DNA of 64,000 nucleotides from the NCBI RefSeq assembly GCF_910592395.1, contig NC_088309.1, forward strand, positions 11,350,501-11,414,500. Reading direction: 5' to 3'. How positions within the stretch are numbered: position 1 is the first letter of the stretch; every line of letters begins with the position of its first letter. The translations under genes were made by a program, and so were the position numbers. The DNA comes from Lineus longissimus. Lineage: Eukaryota > Nemertea > Pilidiophora > Heteronemertea > Lineidae. Shown here piece after piece: positions 44,611 through 58,619 of this stretch. The notes below the pieces were generated by a model. The model did not search any database. It was not told the origin of the DNA and worked only from the letters and a program-made list of their open reading frames with translations.

Positions 44611-45657
44611 TGGCAAGCGGAGTGTCCAGTAATTAAAAAAACCTAGATTTATTAAAAAAAACTTGGTTTTTTACCTAATAAACTAAGTTTATTTGGTAAA
44701 AATATAGGTTTTTTTAAAACAACCTTGTTTATTAGCTAATAAACCGAGTTTCTTTAATAAAACCAAGTTTTTTACTTTCTTTCCTAATAAAGTAGGTTTT
44801 TTAACAGAAACTAACATTTTATGCTAAAAAACCTGGTTTTTTACCTAAAAAACTTGGTTTTTTACAACATAATCGTATAAAATATAAGTTTCTGTACAGA
44901 AATGTCCATTTATTCAATAAAACAAGGTTTATTACCAAAACAACCTAGTTTATTTAAAAAAACTAAGTTTATTACTAATAAACCTAGTTTTTTAAAAAAA
45001 ACTGGTTTATTAGAAAACTTACATTTTTAAACCTCGATCCTACCTACATTGAGTTATCTGGGATGGGGTTAGGGTCTCACTAACTAGTTTACAGAGTGCA
45101 GCGCAGTGCAGCATTAGTACCACGTGGTGCCGAGGTTGCCCATCCTCGTCCCGATAACATCGCGAATTTCTGTACATGGGGCGAGGTAGAAAATACAAGT
45201 TTCTCGATAGAAAGTAGGTTTTTGCACGCCGTTGTCCAGTTATTCAAAACAACCTACATTTTTACAATAAAACCAGGTTTTATTGCAAAAAACTAAGTTG
45301 TTTTGTATAAAACCAAGTTTTTTTACGTAAAAAGGTAGGTTTATTAGCCATTTGTCCAGTTATTGTTAATAAACCAAGATTCTTTGCTATAAAACTAAGT
45401 TTATTACCACTGGATGAAAAACTTATATTTTAGGGAATAAAACCAAGTTTATTTGTTAAACTTGACATTTGTGGATAGAAACAAGGTTTATTAGGTAAAA
45501 AACTTGGTTTTATTAAAGAAACTCGGTTTAATAGCTAATAAACAAGGTTGTTTTAAAGAAACCTATATTTTTTCCAAATAAACTTAGTTTATTAGGTAAA
45601 AAAAAGGTTTTTTGAATAAATCTAGGTTTTTTTAATTACTGGACACTCCGCTTGCCA
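44611..45657. mobile_element. 1.05-kb foldback-like element with perfect 43-bp TIRs and an internal 20-bp motif field
   Basis: The ends are exact inverted copies over 43 bp, starting TGGCAAGCGGAGTGTCCAGT. About 38 degenerate tandem units of ~20 bp fill most of the interior. Each unit is an ACYWRGTTTATT core (for example ACCTAGTTTATT, ACTTGGTTTTTT) separated by A-rich spacers, and all have the same polarity. A GC-richer island without the motif lies at 45035-45185. TGTCCA(G)TTATT from the terminal repeat recurs internally at 44903, 45233 and 45353. No protein frame and no clear target-site duplication. I do not recognise the family. Confidence 0.8.
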
Positions 45658-45720
45658 TAACCGTCCGCATACCCAGATGGTGAATCCATTAGAACCATAT
45701 AACTTGTCAGAATACAATAG

Positions 45721-45753
45721 GGCCGGGGGTGGGGGTGGGGGTGGGGGTGGCGG
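45721..45753 (+). repeat. (GGGGGT)n tract, G-quadruplex-prone
   Basis: Four GGGGGT units follow GGCC and lead into GGCGG. Four or more G5 runs with single-base loops fit the G-quadruplex pattern. It lies 64 bp right of the TIR element. Confidence 0.85.
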
Positions 45754-48700
45754 CATTATCTAATTCTACACCGGATTTCAATGCCGTTTCAGCCAGCTAT
45801 ATACACGATACATTAGCTTAAACCAGCTGTAGCTTGATCCGTCCATCATGTCTTACCGAAAGGAGAAATGTCGCTGCCTGTAAATAAAATGTTGATGTAC
45901 TTTGTGCTTGTCAGCAACACTGCATTATCCATACATGCATTTCCTTTGAGGAACTTTGTGATCATTCCAATCATCAGACCTTCACTCCATAGGTCAGTGG
46001 AATCCGCGCCCGCATTGCGTGAGATTCGGTAAGCGATTGTTCAAGTCTACCTAGGGTGGAATAAAGACAAAGAAGTCCCTTTCAACATTCCAAAGGTCAT
46101 CTCACGAATTGAGAAAATTTGATTTTCTCCTCTCCCCCTATATTGAGAATCCCATCACTTCAATTCACTTAAAGATGGCTTCAATTTCATTCGAGCTAGT
46201 GAACCCGGAATGTCTCTTCCGAAGCGGCACATTTCACACTAATTCCATTAAAGTGTTGGCTCCATAACGGTGATGGATCTATAGAAGTCCTACCACGTCC
46301 GTCGAAGCCTTTCTTCTCATCAGTTTTATAGCATGCCGCGGGTGTCATCGCCAAAGGTTTAAGTTCAAGATGACTCTTCATGTAACTGCCTGTAAGTTGT
46401 CGTCGTTGCGCCGCAAATGGATAGATTAACTTGACTATTTTTCAAAAATTGAAAAAATGGCGTTTTTGACTCACTTTATATGTTCATGGTGGTGAAATAT
46501 AGCCCGGAACGAGGTAGTTTTTTGAAAACAGGTCTTCCCACTTGAGGGTCCTTCGCATGTTTTCGTATTATACATGTGCTGGGCCGCTTCTCCGTGTTCT
46601 ATAATTTCTTATACCATCGATGTAGTCTGCGGATACGATTGACAGCTCAGATCCCACTTGTGTCTAAAGAAACAGAAAAACGAAGTAACAGTGATAGCCT
46701 ATATTAAAGCCAATATGACATTACATGAACTACCAAATTAGTACATGCAGTATGATGAAATTTAAATGGGTCTCATTCAGTACACAGACATCAGATGTTT
46801 CACTCCAAAGAACACGCGCGACATTTGCACTTCTTAATTTGACTTTCATTCCCTCGGGCAAATAAATACAGTAGAAATTGCATTAAAGCTGACGGGTCAC
46901 ATATACTTTCCCGAGTGAAGGTCTAAGCCTATCTTCTAGTGTATATCACTCCATTCCGCATTACCAAGTGTCACATCTCAAGCATGGGCGTGCAATAAAA
47001 GACAAGTTGACCAGACTATTTTTAGCTTGAAAATAGTCAACGCCAATATATCATGACTCTTATTTCTTCGATTTCTTTTCAAGTTGGTATCGAAAAACGT
47101 TCCAATATTTTTCTTTTGCCTATATCGATGATGTAACTTAAACATCCTAATTTGAGATTTCAATGAGATTAATACCGTCCGTGCGGCTGACGCTGGGGCT
47201 ATGGACGCAAAGGACAAAAGATTTGGTCGCCTTCTAAGGTCATTTCCCTTTCCCCATCTACCAGCTACCACCCTAGAGAGCTGCGACGAAATCCCATCTT
47301 CTAAATGCAAGCCGGCTAATAGGCAGGTTTCGCAATCCGTACGAACGCCGATACGAAGATCTGTGGGGTCATCAAGTACTGTGCTAGCTTATTTACGCGA
47401 CACTTGTATACTTAGTTGTAGGAGGAATTGAGGAAACATTTCAAACAATAAATCGTCGAAAAAATACGTACATTTACAAGTACTTGGTGCTTTGTCATTC
47501 TTGGCTTTTCGTAAGGCTTGCCAAACCTGCATTATATCTACTGACACAACTGCGACCGTTGGCATAAACTCGCCTAGCTTCCCTCTTACTATATGGCGTG
47601 CTCTCCTGACCCATCCGTCAGCCTTCCATGACAGTTCCAACCCGTCCAGTGACTCATTTCTTTGATATAGCATAAGCCTCATGCCATGTCTCTCAAAGAG
47701 ACCGCAATCTCTATCACAATAAGCTAGCAAGGATGTTTATAAACTACCGCAGAAGAAAATCAAATTTAATCAAATCATGAGGATGCATGATCTCGCAAAA
47801 TATTATGAGTCTGTGATTCTGAAGCGTCGTATCGAGATGAATGGCTAATCAACCCTTTCCTTTACCCTGTGCAACTGAGAAATTTCAAATTACATGTATG
47901 GTCGATTGTGAGTTACTTATGAGGTTGTTTTGAAAACCTTTTCAGAAGTTTCTTGAAGGCGCAACTGAACTTAGTAACCTACCTTCTTCGACTTAGTACA
48001 AATACAAGTTGCAAGGGATGTTTGCACAACTCCCAGGCCGCAAGCCAACCCCCTAGCCAGCAAAACTCATGACCACGAGGAGAAGCTTCTAAGTGGGTGG
48101 TGTTTTGAAAGTGTTTATTAGGTACCGTGCTGTGAACATATTTTATAAACGTTTCGGTGTTTTTCAAGGAAAACACAGCTCGTTTTGTCACGTTGTCATG
48201 CACGTTGACATCTCACCTCGAAAAGAACGGGCCACGACGTGTCAACTGAAAGACCGGCAAAAAAAGTAACTTCCTAAAGCCTGATTTAAAGAACCATTGG
48301 TATTACTAAGGGTAATATTACCCAGCTGTCGGCTGCCAAGTCACCTCCTGTTCTACATAAGTAGTTTCCATCAACAAATTGCACAAAAAAAGGAAAAACA
48401 CAAAATCAGACTGAATTATCATGCTTTTCCGATGTTGAGTCCGATTCGACCCGAGTTAGCTCTCCATGCGTCGATTCTTCCACGTGGAACGATGCACTAG
48501 TAAGGCGCTTCCTGGAGCAATTGATCTACCTTATGACGTCTTGGAGCTAATATCGATTTTTCCGACGTCACTGTGATGGCACTTGATTACCCCGCTACTG
48601 CGACGATAACGGAAATGACGTTGCGTCGTAATAGCGGGTGACGTGAACTTGGATCTCGGCGTGCACTCACGTGGCGGGAAAGGCCTTTCGCGTCAGAACT

Positions 48701-48859
48701 TGCGCGTACTAAAAATATCAAATACTATTAGGTTTTCCTACTATCTAAGAGCTGAAACAAAATTGAAGAAGCATCAAATACGTTCAGAAAATAGTTTACT
48801 GGTGAACCAGAAGAAGAACAAACATACTATAATAAAAAAACGCACATTCCTTTAAATCG

Positions 48860-49060
48860 GCGCGACCTGCGATCATAATCGAATGCGACAACAATCACTC
48901 GTTTGCTGTGGTCATCGCAGGTCATCGCGCGTGCTAGCGATAACAATCGGTGATCGCAGCGACCTGCGAAACCGGTTTAATATTATCTGTGACACGCGAG
49001 TGGCCGAAATCGGTCGTTTGCGGTGAAAGTTGGCGGTCGCAGCGATCCGAGATCATCATC
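48860..49060. repeat. GC-rich dispersed repeat (GATCGCAGCGA family)
   Basis: GCGACCTGCGATCATAATCG, CAATCACTCGTTTGC and GTGATCGCAGCGACCTGCGA are repeated and partly inverted within this stretch. They recur at 51555-51665 and in part at 35665-35725. The mirror-image ends suggest a MITE, but boundaries are unclear. Confidence 0.45.
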
Positions 49061-51786
49061 TGGGCCGCCTTTCGAGGTCATCTTGACGTCACGTCATTCT
49101 GATAGAGGGGGCAACTCTCTGACAGCGTAGGTTTCCTCCTACATTACCTGACATTGTGTTTAGAGCTAACAGTGTTCTAGTCATCTCTCATCTCTCTTTT
49201 CGATTTTAACATCATTGAGGAGATGACTATACATATGCCATAGATTGTGAAGCTACTCGACCTACAGTTTAACTGGTAATGAATGCAGATACATGGAATC
49301 AACAATCAACAATCACCAATGCCACACCCCTGAAATAAGCCTCCCTCATTTGAAAAGCAGCTGACTGCTAGCTCGCTATTGCCCGGTTGATTCCCAACTG
49401 AAAGAGCGATAACGGGGTTACAGTACGCATATATCTCCTTCACATAAATGATGACACAGCTCAGACAAATGTGATATCCATTAGTTTGATTAAAAGCGTT
49501 GGGTCTTTACTAATGTTGTTTCACGCCTTACCTGGCGCCATTATTTACGCGCGGGGTACATGTATACGACGGAATGACATGGAACGAACAACTCCAGGCA
49601 ATGAAATGTACGTTCAGCTCGGTATTGATGAGGGGACGTCGCATCCATTGGATAATCCTATTAGAGGGATCTTACAAATATCTACATGTATTAGCATACA
49701 TTTATGATAATCATATCGACGAGACAAACCCACAAAGAGAAATAATTACACTCTTCGTACAGACGCTGAAAACGCGGAGAGGAAAGGGACACTTGTTTCT
49801 AAGATGAAAAGGCTCTTTATTCGTTCAATAGCAAGTTTGAGAATTTAAAAGCCGTGCACTCTGTTAAGCGATTTTTCGAGGGCTAGAAGTCCTGATAGGG
49901 TACACTATTCAGATTATTTGCTCGAGTTCCCAATCATTTTGTGGCTGTCTTGGCCGTGGAAGAATAACACTATACGTTTATGACATAGGCTAACGTTTTT
50001 TGCCCATACTGGTTTAGGCCAATGGCACGGAAGCTATTTCGTGGATGTCGATGTTATCAAGCCCTCTGATAAGACAACAGAACGATGGGAATTTAGGCCT
50101 AGGTGCGAGCGGGCTTTGTTTAAAGACAATAGACCAGGTAGTGGGCTTGGCAAGAAATATTTCAGTGGGCAAAACGTAAGGGCAAATATAGATTAATCCA
50201 AACTTGGTAAAATTATGGCAGAGCCCCCGACAATACATCTTCTTCTCTTGGAATCTTCCATTGTTTATGAATTTCCGTCCAAAATCCTCATTTTCTCAGA
50301 AACATCCGATAACAAGTTGCCCAACATGTTGTCGAATGTTTTCATGTGTATACAGGGCCAAATTTTTGTTGCCCAGGTGTGTTGCCGAGATGTTTCCGAA
50401 AATGTTACCGAATATGTTGTCAGTGTGTACAGAGCTTAAAGGAGATAGCTGCTTTCTCTTTCCTGTAGCTTCTCTTTTTTCCTTTCGAGATTTTGATAGT
50501 ACGCCTTTGCTTTGTATATCTCTATCTTATTATTGACTCGGCATGTTTAATAACATCAACAAATACGCCAGAAGCCATTTAATAAATCATGTTTGCATTC
50601 CGCTACATGTGCTATAGAAATCGATAGAGATAATTTAATGGAGAAACAATTTGTTAATGGAGTCTAGCATAAGTAGTGCTAGTGCACTAGCAGCGCCTTG
50701 CATGCCATGCTATTTGTTCCCTAACAGTTCCATGTATCATGTACATGAACTAAATGCACCAAAGGCAAAAACGATCAAAATCAACGTTTCCTTCTACATT
50801 TGTAAATATCATTCAAAAGAAGGACTAACTGTAAGTTTTGTGTATGATAAGCAGAACGTTACCGCTGTGCCTGGGACGTTGTGTGGTGCTATTACATAGG
50901 AATAGTTTAGCTGTACGCACCACACATGCTAACACCGGCGACGTGGGTAACTTGAATGTTGAATTACTTTTATTTCAACAATTAAGTTGTGGCGAAAGGG
51001 CATTGGAATGCCGTCTGAAAAAAGTTGCGTGCAGAAATGTTCTTTCGTTATTGCGAGAAGCCATGATGAAGCCATTAAACATCCGGGCAATTGCTTATGT
51101 TACGTAATAGGATGTATCACATACTCTTATCAAGTAGAAAGGTTTATACTGTGAAGGTGTAATGAAAGACTGTACGATATAAAGTTACTGACGAGACGTT
51201 TAGAAAGAAAATTAGTTGGTGTTAAGTGTCACACCGAGTTTTTTTTTGTTGGTATATTATTTTGCATGCAGAATCGAAGGGTTGGTATTTTGTTTTGGAC
51301 CACTCTCTGTATGTGTATATATACACACGCATATTGCAATTTCTTCACTGATGAGGAACGTTACATCAATCTAATTTTATTTGGCATATAGCTTAAAATG
51401 CCATATCAATATTTCATAATAGAACGTTGGATCTGTCCTAAAGCCATTATTAATCATGGCACTAAAACCTATTGATTTTATGTCGCTTTCTATTTGGGTG
51501 AAGAAAACGGTACTTTCGAGACGATTTAACTTACCTTAAGCGTGTTAAGCGCCCGCAAACTAGTGATTTAAATCGCTGCGATCTGCGAACAATATCAAAC
51601 GATGACCACTTTTACCGACAAAAATCGCTCGTTTGCGGGTCGCTTTGGCCGCAGCGGTCGTGGTGTCGCATGTGAACATATTCGTATCGCTAGGTTTGGC
51701 CCAACATATGGAAACAGTCAAACCACGTTTAGTTTCGTTTGAGGTGTTGTTGAAAGAAATTGATACCTCGTTCTCAGCGTTGGTTT

Positions 51787-51844
51787 TCTCACCTATATTG
51801 GGTGGAGCTGCCATTTCTCACCTATATTGGGTGGAGCTGCCATT
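51787..51844. repeat. 29-bp direct duplication
   Basis: TCTCACCTATATTGGGTGGA plus GCTGCCATT occurs twice in tandem without mismatch. Confidence 0.95.
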
Positions 51845-54411
51845 TCGCCTGCTAGCTCCACCCTCGCGGGGTTGGGCGGGATAAGCAACACTTTCAGTTC
51901 GGTATCAATATAAACGCTTCCGCTTCGTTGGGAGACAGGGATCCTCCGTATGCGTACCAAAACAACTGAGCACGTGCTACATGCTTAATCCTCTTTCACG
52001 AAGATGCTTCCCCTGACATGTCAGGAAGGCCCCAGGGACCTCGTGGATTTAGGATCAGAGTAATCCTTGGGTGACAACGTGTCGATGTTTGCCTATCAAA
52101 CTTCGAGATAAACCTCTCACAATATCTAGTTCCGAGTCATTTTGACCCCAAAGCTAGTCTAGACACAACTTAGGATATTCAGCGCATTTGTGTCACACTT
52201 GCCTTCTCGGTCAATACTTTCTATTTTGATGCCAACTCCCTAGCATTGCAGAGGGCAACTGAGTTCATTCGACAGACTGCATAAGGAATGAACGCGATGA
52301 AAAACGAAGAAGTTTATCCCTGTAGAAGTAGACATATAGACCCGCATCATCATACAATGGACAGATATACTTAGGTTTGCTTCATTATCCCAGTTGTTAT
52401 ATTTGGTGATTAGAAACTGCAGTTCGTGAAGCCACACAAATGCGAAGAGACGTGGCATGCATAGACTTAATTTATCAGTGTACACAGCGGCATTGTTGAA
52501 ATTTGTATACAGCAGGTATATACCAGTGTTTCAATATTCGATATTTTCCAACACAATTTCTAAATCTGGAATATTTGAACCCAACGATGGCCTTTAAAGA
52601 TGGTTAAAACTGCATTGCAAAGCATCATCTGAGTTGATTACTGTGCAAACAAGTTATTGTAGCCTACTATTGTTTCTTTGTCTATTGTATCAGGTAATCA
52701 TTATTATTCTTTCTCTTACACAAGTTTTTGTCAAATCTTATTCAATAAAAATATCGTGGGTCATGCACTTCCGTCATGTCTGTCAAACAGATCTGAATCT
52801 CGTGAACGCACGTGTATTCTCGGGAGGAGGTCACGTGCGTGCGTAAACACCCACTGCGCAACTACCAGAGTTTTTGAATCCTGCGCATTCAACACGCATA
52901 ATGCAATTATAAAGGCAAGGTGTCAAAACAGAGCTGGATCCGTGCAAACATCAAGTCACACAATACATTGTACCATAAGAAATCTGAATCATGGGATTAT
53001 CTTTGATTTGATATGGTATGTTTGATTATGATGAACCAAGAAATCGCTCATTAGGGCATGGAAATAAAAATGATCCTGTTCAATGCGCCTTTCTTTCTTA
53101 TATCTGATTAATATTTGAGAGTTTCCAAGCCGACCGCCGTTTTCTTGTTGGGGAAGTAAGGGACGATCTCAAATGTCATTTCAACATGATCGAACGTGTA
53201 TAGAGACTGGCTTACATTGCAGTGGTGATGGTCGTAGACGAAGCGTTTTAACCAGCTGACTCGGTTTTTCGTTTTTCACTTATCATTTGTTCATTCACCA
53301 ATCAATCGCTACTCTTTCAGGGACTAACGAGTTAAGCACACAGCTTGATATATTATTCCCTATGGTTCCTCCAGTAACCCATAGCCTTTTCAACAGATGA
53401 CCATTGCAATATCGCAGTCTGGGGACGAGGTTTGTTGTAGAGGATGCTTTGTCCACAGGACTGCGATATTTCCCCAAACCACTCCTGTAACCTGCGGGTA
53501 CACAGCAACATGGCGATTTATCGAGACATTTCAAAGAGCGAACTAAAATGGTTATTAAAAGGGTTGTTTTTGAAGATTTTTCACAGGTCGTCATTAAAAA
53601 GGGGAAGACTGACGCCTTTGCGATCGATGGACCCTCACCAAGCTTCATATCAGCCAATTGCGGCCAGCTGCCGGCCAAGTAATCACCATAGAATGTTTAG
53701 CGCAAGAAATGTATCGTTAAAAAGGTGAGACTTTGAGATCTTCCCCTAAAAAGCTTCATAGCCAGGCAAGTGCGGCCAGCTGCCCGAGTAATCCCCAGAG
53801 AATGAATCTTTGGCTCCAAGATCAAAGCTCTCACAAGGATAATTTCATCATATTGCCGCCGAGGGTATAGTCATGATGTCAGAAATGAGGCTGTGTTAGC
53901 TTTGGTTGTCGGTGGAGTTGGTTGGCGGTTCTCTCGGGCAGTGATACCTCAGTTACCAACCTCAAGTTCCATTATCTTAATTATTTGTTGAGCTAGGGAT
54001 CTGAATGACTCAAGGGCCACTAGGTTTAAATGATATGGGAACAGCAAAGGATTGTATTCTGCATTGAAAATATACTATTTTTGTTTTGTGGGGATGATGA
54101 ACAATGGATCGACCACAAAACATCAATTCAGAGGAGTAAAACAGCATAGAAATGGAACATGAACCTGGGCAAAAGAAGGGAAAAACTAATTAAACAAACG
54201 ATAGTTGTGATTTAGTCTAAATTAAACTGAGTATATCCATGAGGGAAAAGTTCTAGATAAAGTTAAAGCAAATGCTATGCCTACAGCCAAATGAATAGGT
54301 TCACTGCGGTGTCTAACGAAAAAAGCTTTTAAGAATGGAAAGGCAGCTTGAAAGAATGGGAAACGCATACGCCAAAACTCTTTATCATGTCGATATAATA
54401 ATGTTGTTAAG

Positions 54412-55143
54412 TTGACCGCGAAAAAGGAGCCGAAAACATATTATCCCATTGATAAATCTCGGTTGGTTGAGGTTCCCATTGATAAATCTCGGTTGGTTGA
54501 GGTACATGTAGTCAGTTCGGAAAAAGAGCCAAGAACAATTAATTTCATTAACATTTCTCGGTTTGTTGAGGTAGTCGGTTCGGAAAAGGGGCCGAAAATA
54601 TTTCATCTCATTGACAAGTCTCGGTGTGTTGAGATACATGTAGTCAGTTCGGAAAAGAAGCCGAGATTTACATATCTCGGTTTATTGAGGTGGTAAGGTC
54701 GAAAAAAGTGTCGATAACATTTCATCTCATTGACATACAATGTATTTCGGTGTGTTGAGGTACATGTAGCCAGTTCGAAAAGGAGCCAAGAACATCAAAT
54801 TTTATTAACATATCTCGGTTTGTTGCGGTGGTCAGTTCGAAGAAGGAGCCAAGGACAATACTTTTCATTAAACATATTCCGGTTTGTTGAGGTGGTTAGG
54901 TCGAAAAAGGAGCAAAAAACATTTCACTTCATTTACATATCTCGGTTTGTTGAGGTGGTTAGGTCGAAAAAGGAGCCAAAAACATTTCACTTCATTTACA
55001 TATCTCGGTTTGTTGAGGTGGTCTGTTCGAAAAAAGAACCACGAACCTTTCATTTCATTGACATATCTCGGTTTGTTGAGGTGGTCTGTTCGAAAAAAGA
55101 ACCACGATACTTTCATTTCATTGACATATCTCGGTTTGTTGGT
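54412..55143. repeat. ~66-bp minisatellite, about 11 copies
   Basis: The unit contains CATATCTCGGTTTGTTGAGG, TGGTCNGTTCGAAAAAGGAG and CCAAAAACATTTCATTTCAT. The left copies are more variable, with an extra ACATGTAG and one unit shortened; the right five are nearly identical. Since 66 is a multiple of three, both strands have long open frames (plus 54730-55344, minus 54868-55116). No other sign of coding was seen. Confidence 0.95.
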
Positions 55144-58100
55144 TTCTCATGCATTCTTGATTATTGCATTTCATGTAAGTCTGTTTCTCGCATGAACCAA
55201 ATGTCAACCCGTGGCGCCGCCCGCTTTGCACCAATGTGTAAAAAGCATGACAAATTCATCAATAGTAATGTATACATGCTAGGAGCATGTTTCTCAACTA
55301 ACTACCTCAACAGATCCGGATCTAATAAAACTTTCATGTCATAATTATTGTATTTCCTAATCCCCATGTGCTAATATTAGGGAAATTATTCTTTTGTTCG
55401 TAAATGTTTAAGTTTCTTTGTTGAGCAGTTTGCTCTTAGCCGCAGACCAGATTTTCTGATATTCATCGGTTTTGATACAGGTGATTCTGCGCGAGTTGAC
55501 AAAGGAGTCGACGGGTAATTACTAGAAAACATGAAAGCCTGTGGGTGACCCCGCTTGGCCTAGGATGCGCCGCTAATAGTGCACGGCAGGTGACGAGGAA
55601 GACTATTCTCGGGAAGAAAGGTGTCATTATGAGATTACCGCCAAGCGTACGGTTGGAAAAAAAAGTTGGTTTCAGCGCCATCGAGCTGGGGTAAAAGGTG
55701 CTGGGCGACAATCTGTTTTGTGTTTAATGAGTTAAAAGGATATGCAGGGCATTAGATATGTTGGTTTTCTTTGTACGAAAAGGTCTTCCAGCAGGACCGT
55801 GGTCCACTTGAAATGAAACACAAGGGAAAATCATTTTTTGAGGTCACTATTGAAACTACAAGTGGCGTTGCATGGTGGCAAGTAGAGGTATTATCCTCCT
55901 GGTCACTTCCAGCGACCTAGATGTCTCTTTAAGGAAGCCATTTCACAGTCACGGCGTCTGATCTTCGCTCAGCACTACGTTCTCAGCACTTCGCTAAGCT
56001 TCGTCTTCGGATCTGACGTAACTCGAGAGAAGCGTCCCGTCGGTCCTGCAATGTAATTCCTATAACAGCACCAAAACAAATAATTTCACCTCAGGGCAAA
56101 TTTTCCAAAAAAGAACCAACTGTTTTCTTTGTCGATACCTCTGGGTAAACACTGCCGGGGGACTGTAATTTTTACGCCCCTCAGAGTTGAAAGGATTACG
56201 AAATCCTCGCAAGGCTGCGAGCGATATCTCAATTTTCATACCGTCTGTCCCAGCGCCTGGGGCGATCTTCCCCCGACACCGATTAATTAAACAGCTAGAG
56301 ATCAGCGCCCCGCCGGCGCAACCATTGTCTTCCCGGCGTAGCCCAGGGGTGCGAGAAAAGGAACACGTTTCTGAGGTAGAGCTATCGATGTGTTCACTTG
56401 TTTAAACTAGTGGGAGGCGGGGAAGTGATCAAGCGCTTGTATTGTCCCCCTCCTCCAACCAAGACTCCTAACTCTACGATAATGACCGTAGCTTCCTAAT
56501 TGCAATAAACAGATGCTTGATTCTCTCCCTCTTGATCTGATAACAGCTGGTCGCGCAGTCTTGTCATTTGGGGACCTTAATTAATTTCTTCTACTGTTAG
56601 CATAACGTTCATTTCTACTCCTTCGGATTTCTTAACAACAGAACTAAAGGTTGATTTTGATGACAATTGTGACAATGATGAAAAGAGCGCCAGTATCAGA
56701 GCCGAGCTTGACTGATGGCCTTTTGATAGCCCTGGTTCGACATTGCACGGTCTCCGCCCGCGAAAAGTAATAGACGCGATCATTCTGGCATCAGTGATGC
56801 TGGACACGTCCCTCTTAACGCGCCAATCGGATGATCACTTCATCCATATTGTCCCTTCAACCATCAAAGAACATAACACCGCTTTCTTGTCCACGAACTG
56901 AACCTTGAAAGGAACCTTACCATCTTCTCAGCCATTCGTCAATTTCTTCATAGGACCCTGTAACAATTGGACAAATTCAATCACTTATCTTAGTGCATGA
57001 TCACAGAACCTCATTGCTGTTACTGTGTGATGACTTCACCTAACGACAGTGCATTAACAAATTACTGTTCAAGTTCTCTCAGCCGTCTTTTAAACAACCC
57101 GAGAAACCGTATGTTGAGACCGTCAGCATACAGGTCATGAAAACTTGATACATTGTATATTGGCCTACCATGATCGACCAATGTTGTTTGTGCGGATGTC
57201 AACATCTGTTTCGGACTTTCGATGGTGGCTTCAGTATTAGCCTCAAGCGTTTCATCCTCTGAGGATGCACATTATTCGCTCTCATTTGACTTCGCAAGAT
57301 TTTTTAAAATTTTGATAAAGCATACTTTCAAACTATCAAACTATTTCGATCTCGTCTGTTGACTTTGTTTGGCAGCTGTTGTTGACATCACGTGACCCTT
57401 GAAGTATGAATTTACGGCGGTATTCCATTGATCCATGTACCAGCAAGATTAAAGTTTGATACCTCTTATGAACATTCGACGCAAAGAAAATAAGCTGTAG
57501 AGGTAAAGGTGGCTAGCGTGTTTTGATTCCTTGCCTCCAACTATATCGAAATGAAACTACATTTTGTAATTCTGTGCACAGTTTTATCGACAACTCATCA
57601 CTCATCACTCATCTTTCATTTTTCAGTCTTTTTGTTGGTGCCGTTTGCCGCTCTTATGACCAGCATTAAAACGTGTTGTAAATGTTATTACACCTCAACT
57701 CATTTGGGACCAGCGCACACGATCATCCGTTTACCATCTGCCTAGACAAATTTAACACAATTATAACTGTAAATGATGTGTCCTCGGCCAGAACGCAAGC
57801 TTTATAATATGATTTTAATGACATTAAACGACAGCGTGAAACTCATCCTCTCCGTATAGCACAACATGAGACTCGACAAATATGACAACAACGCGCAAGC
57901 TTTCTGAAAATTACCAATACATTGTCATTCGAAAAGTAATCAGTTCTTCTAGTAAATTGTCGCGTGCGTTGAAATGTATTATTTTAATGAACTTGGAAAG
58001 CACTCCTGTAGTTTTCTGCGTGGAGAACCGTTCGATTGCTTTTAAAATGATCACGTGATGTGCCGTTCCATTAGTAGAGATAACCATATCCATTAAGGTG

Positions 58101-58619
58101 GTTTCGTCGATAAATACGCGCCATCCCGCGTTGGTTCCACGTGAAATCGACCAAATGAACTGCATGCTTGTGTATGTAAGTGCACTTTATTATACAGTTG
58201 TGTGGGTCCAACATGAGCTGGAATGAAGGAACTCGCGAAGTGGAATCCGACCTTTCATAATTCCATTCGAACAAAACGCATTTACAGACACTGCTTTTAG
58301 AACTTCACAATTTGTTCCAATCTTGGTTCTGAGTTGATGGAACTTCCCGCGCCTCCCATTACAACTGACTCATAGATGCCACACAGTTGTAATCTAAAAG
58401 TTTTACTTTGAAGTTTCTTGTTCTCTATAAGGAAGATTTAAACTCTGAAATTACTTGCGAATTTGTTCTGATTTAGAGTTCTTTAGTCGACACGAATGCA
58501 AAGATTTTAGAATTCCGTCAGCTAGAAATGGCGGGCGGTTGAGAGATTTATACTTGATTCATATCTTCCGTTATTCTGGTGAAAGTGCAATGGTATCTCC
58601 TATAAAAATACCAAGGGAA
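55144..58619. other. Intergenic sequence
   Basis: I see no gene, RNA or repeat that I can support here, apart from short simple motifs such as the CATCACTCATCACTCATC run near 57597. Confidence 0.5.

Larger units (their letters stand above)
45754..54411. other. Intergenic sequence
   Basis: No gene supported. GC-rich repeats with GATCGCAGCGACCTGCGAA and TCGTTTGCGG phrases occur at 48860-49060 and 51555-51665 (and at 35665-35725), likely one dispersed family. 51787-51844 is a perfect 29-bp tandem duplication. 53410-53472 has an 11-bp inverted repeat (ATATCGCAGTC). Open frames are short and unremarkable. Confidence 0.5.
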
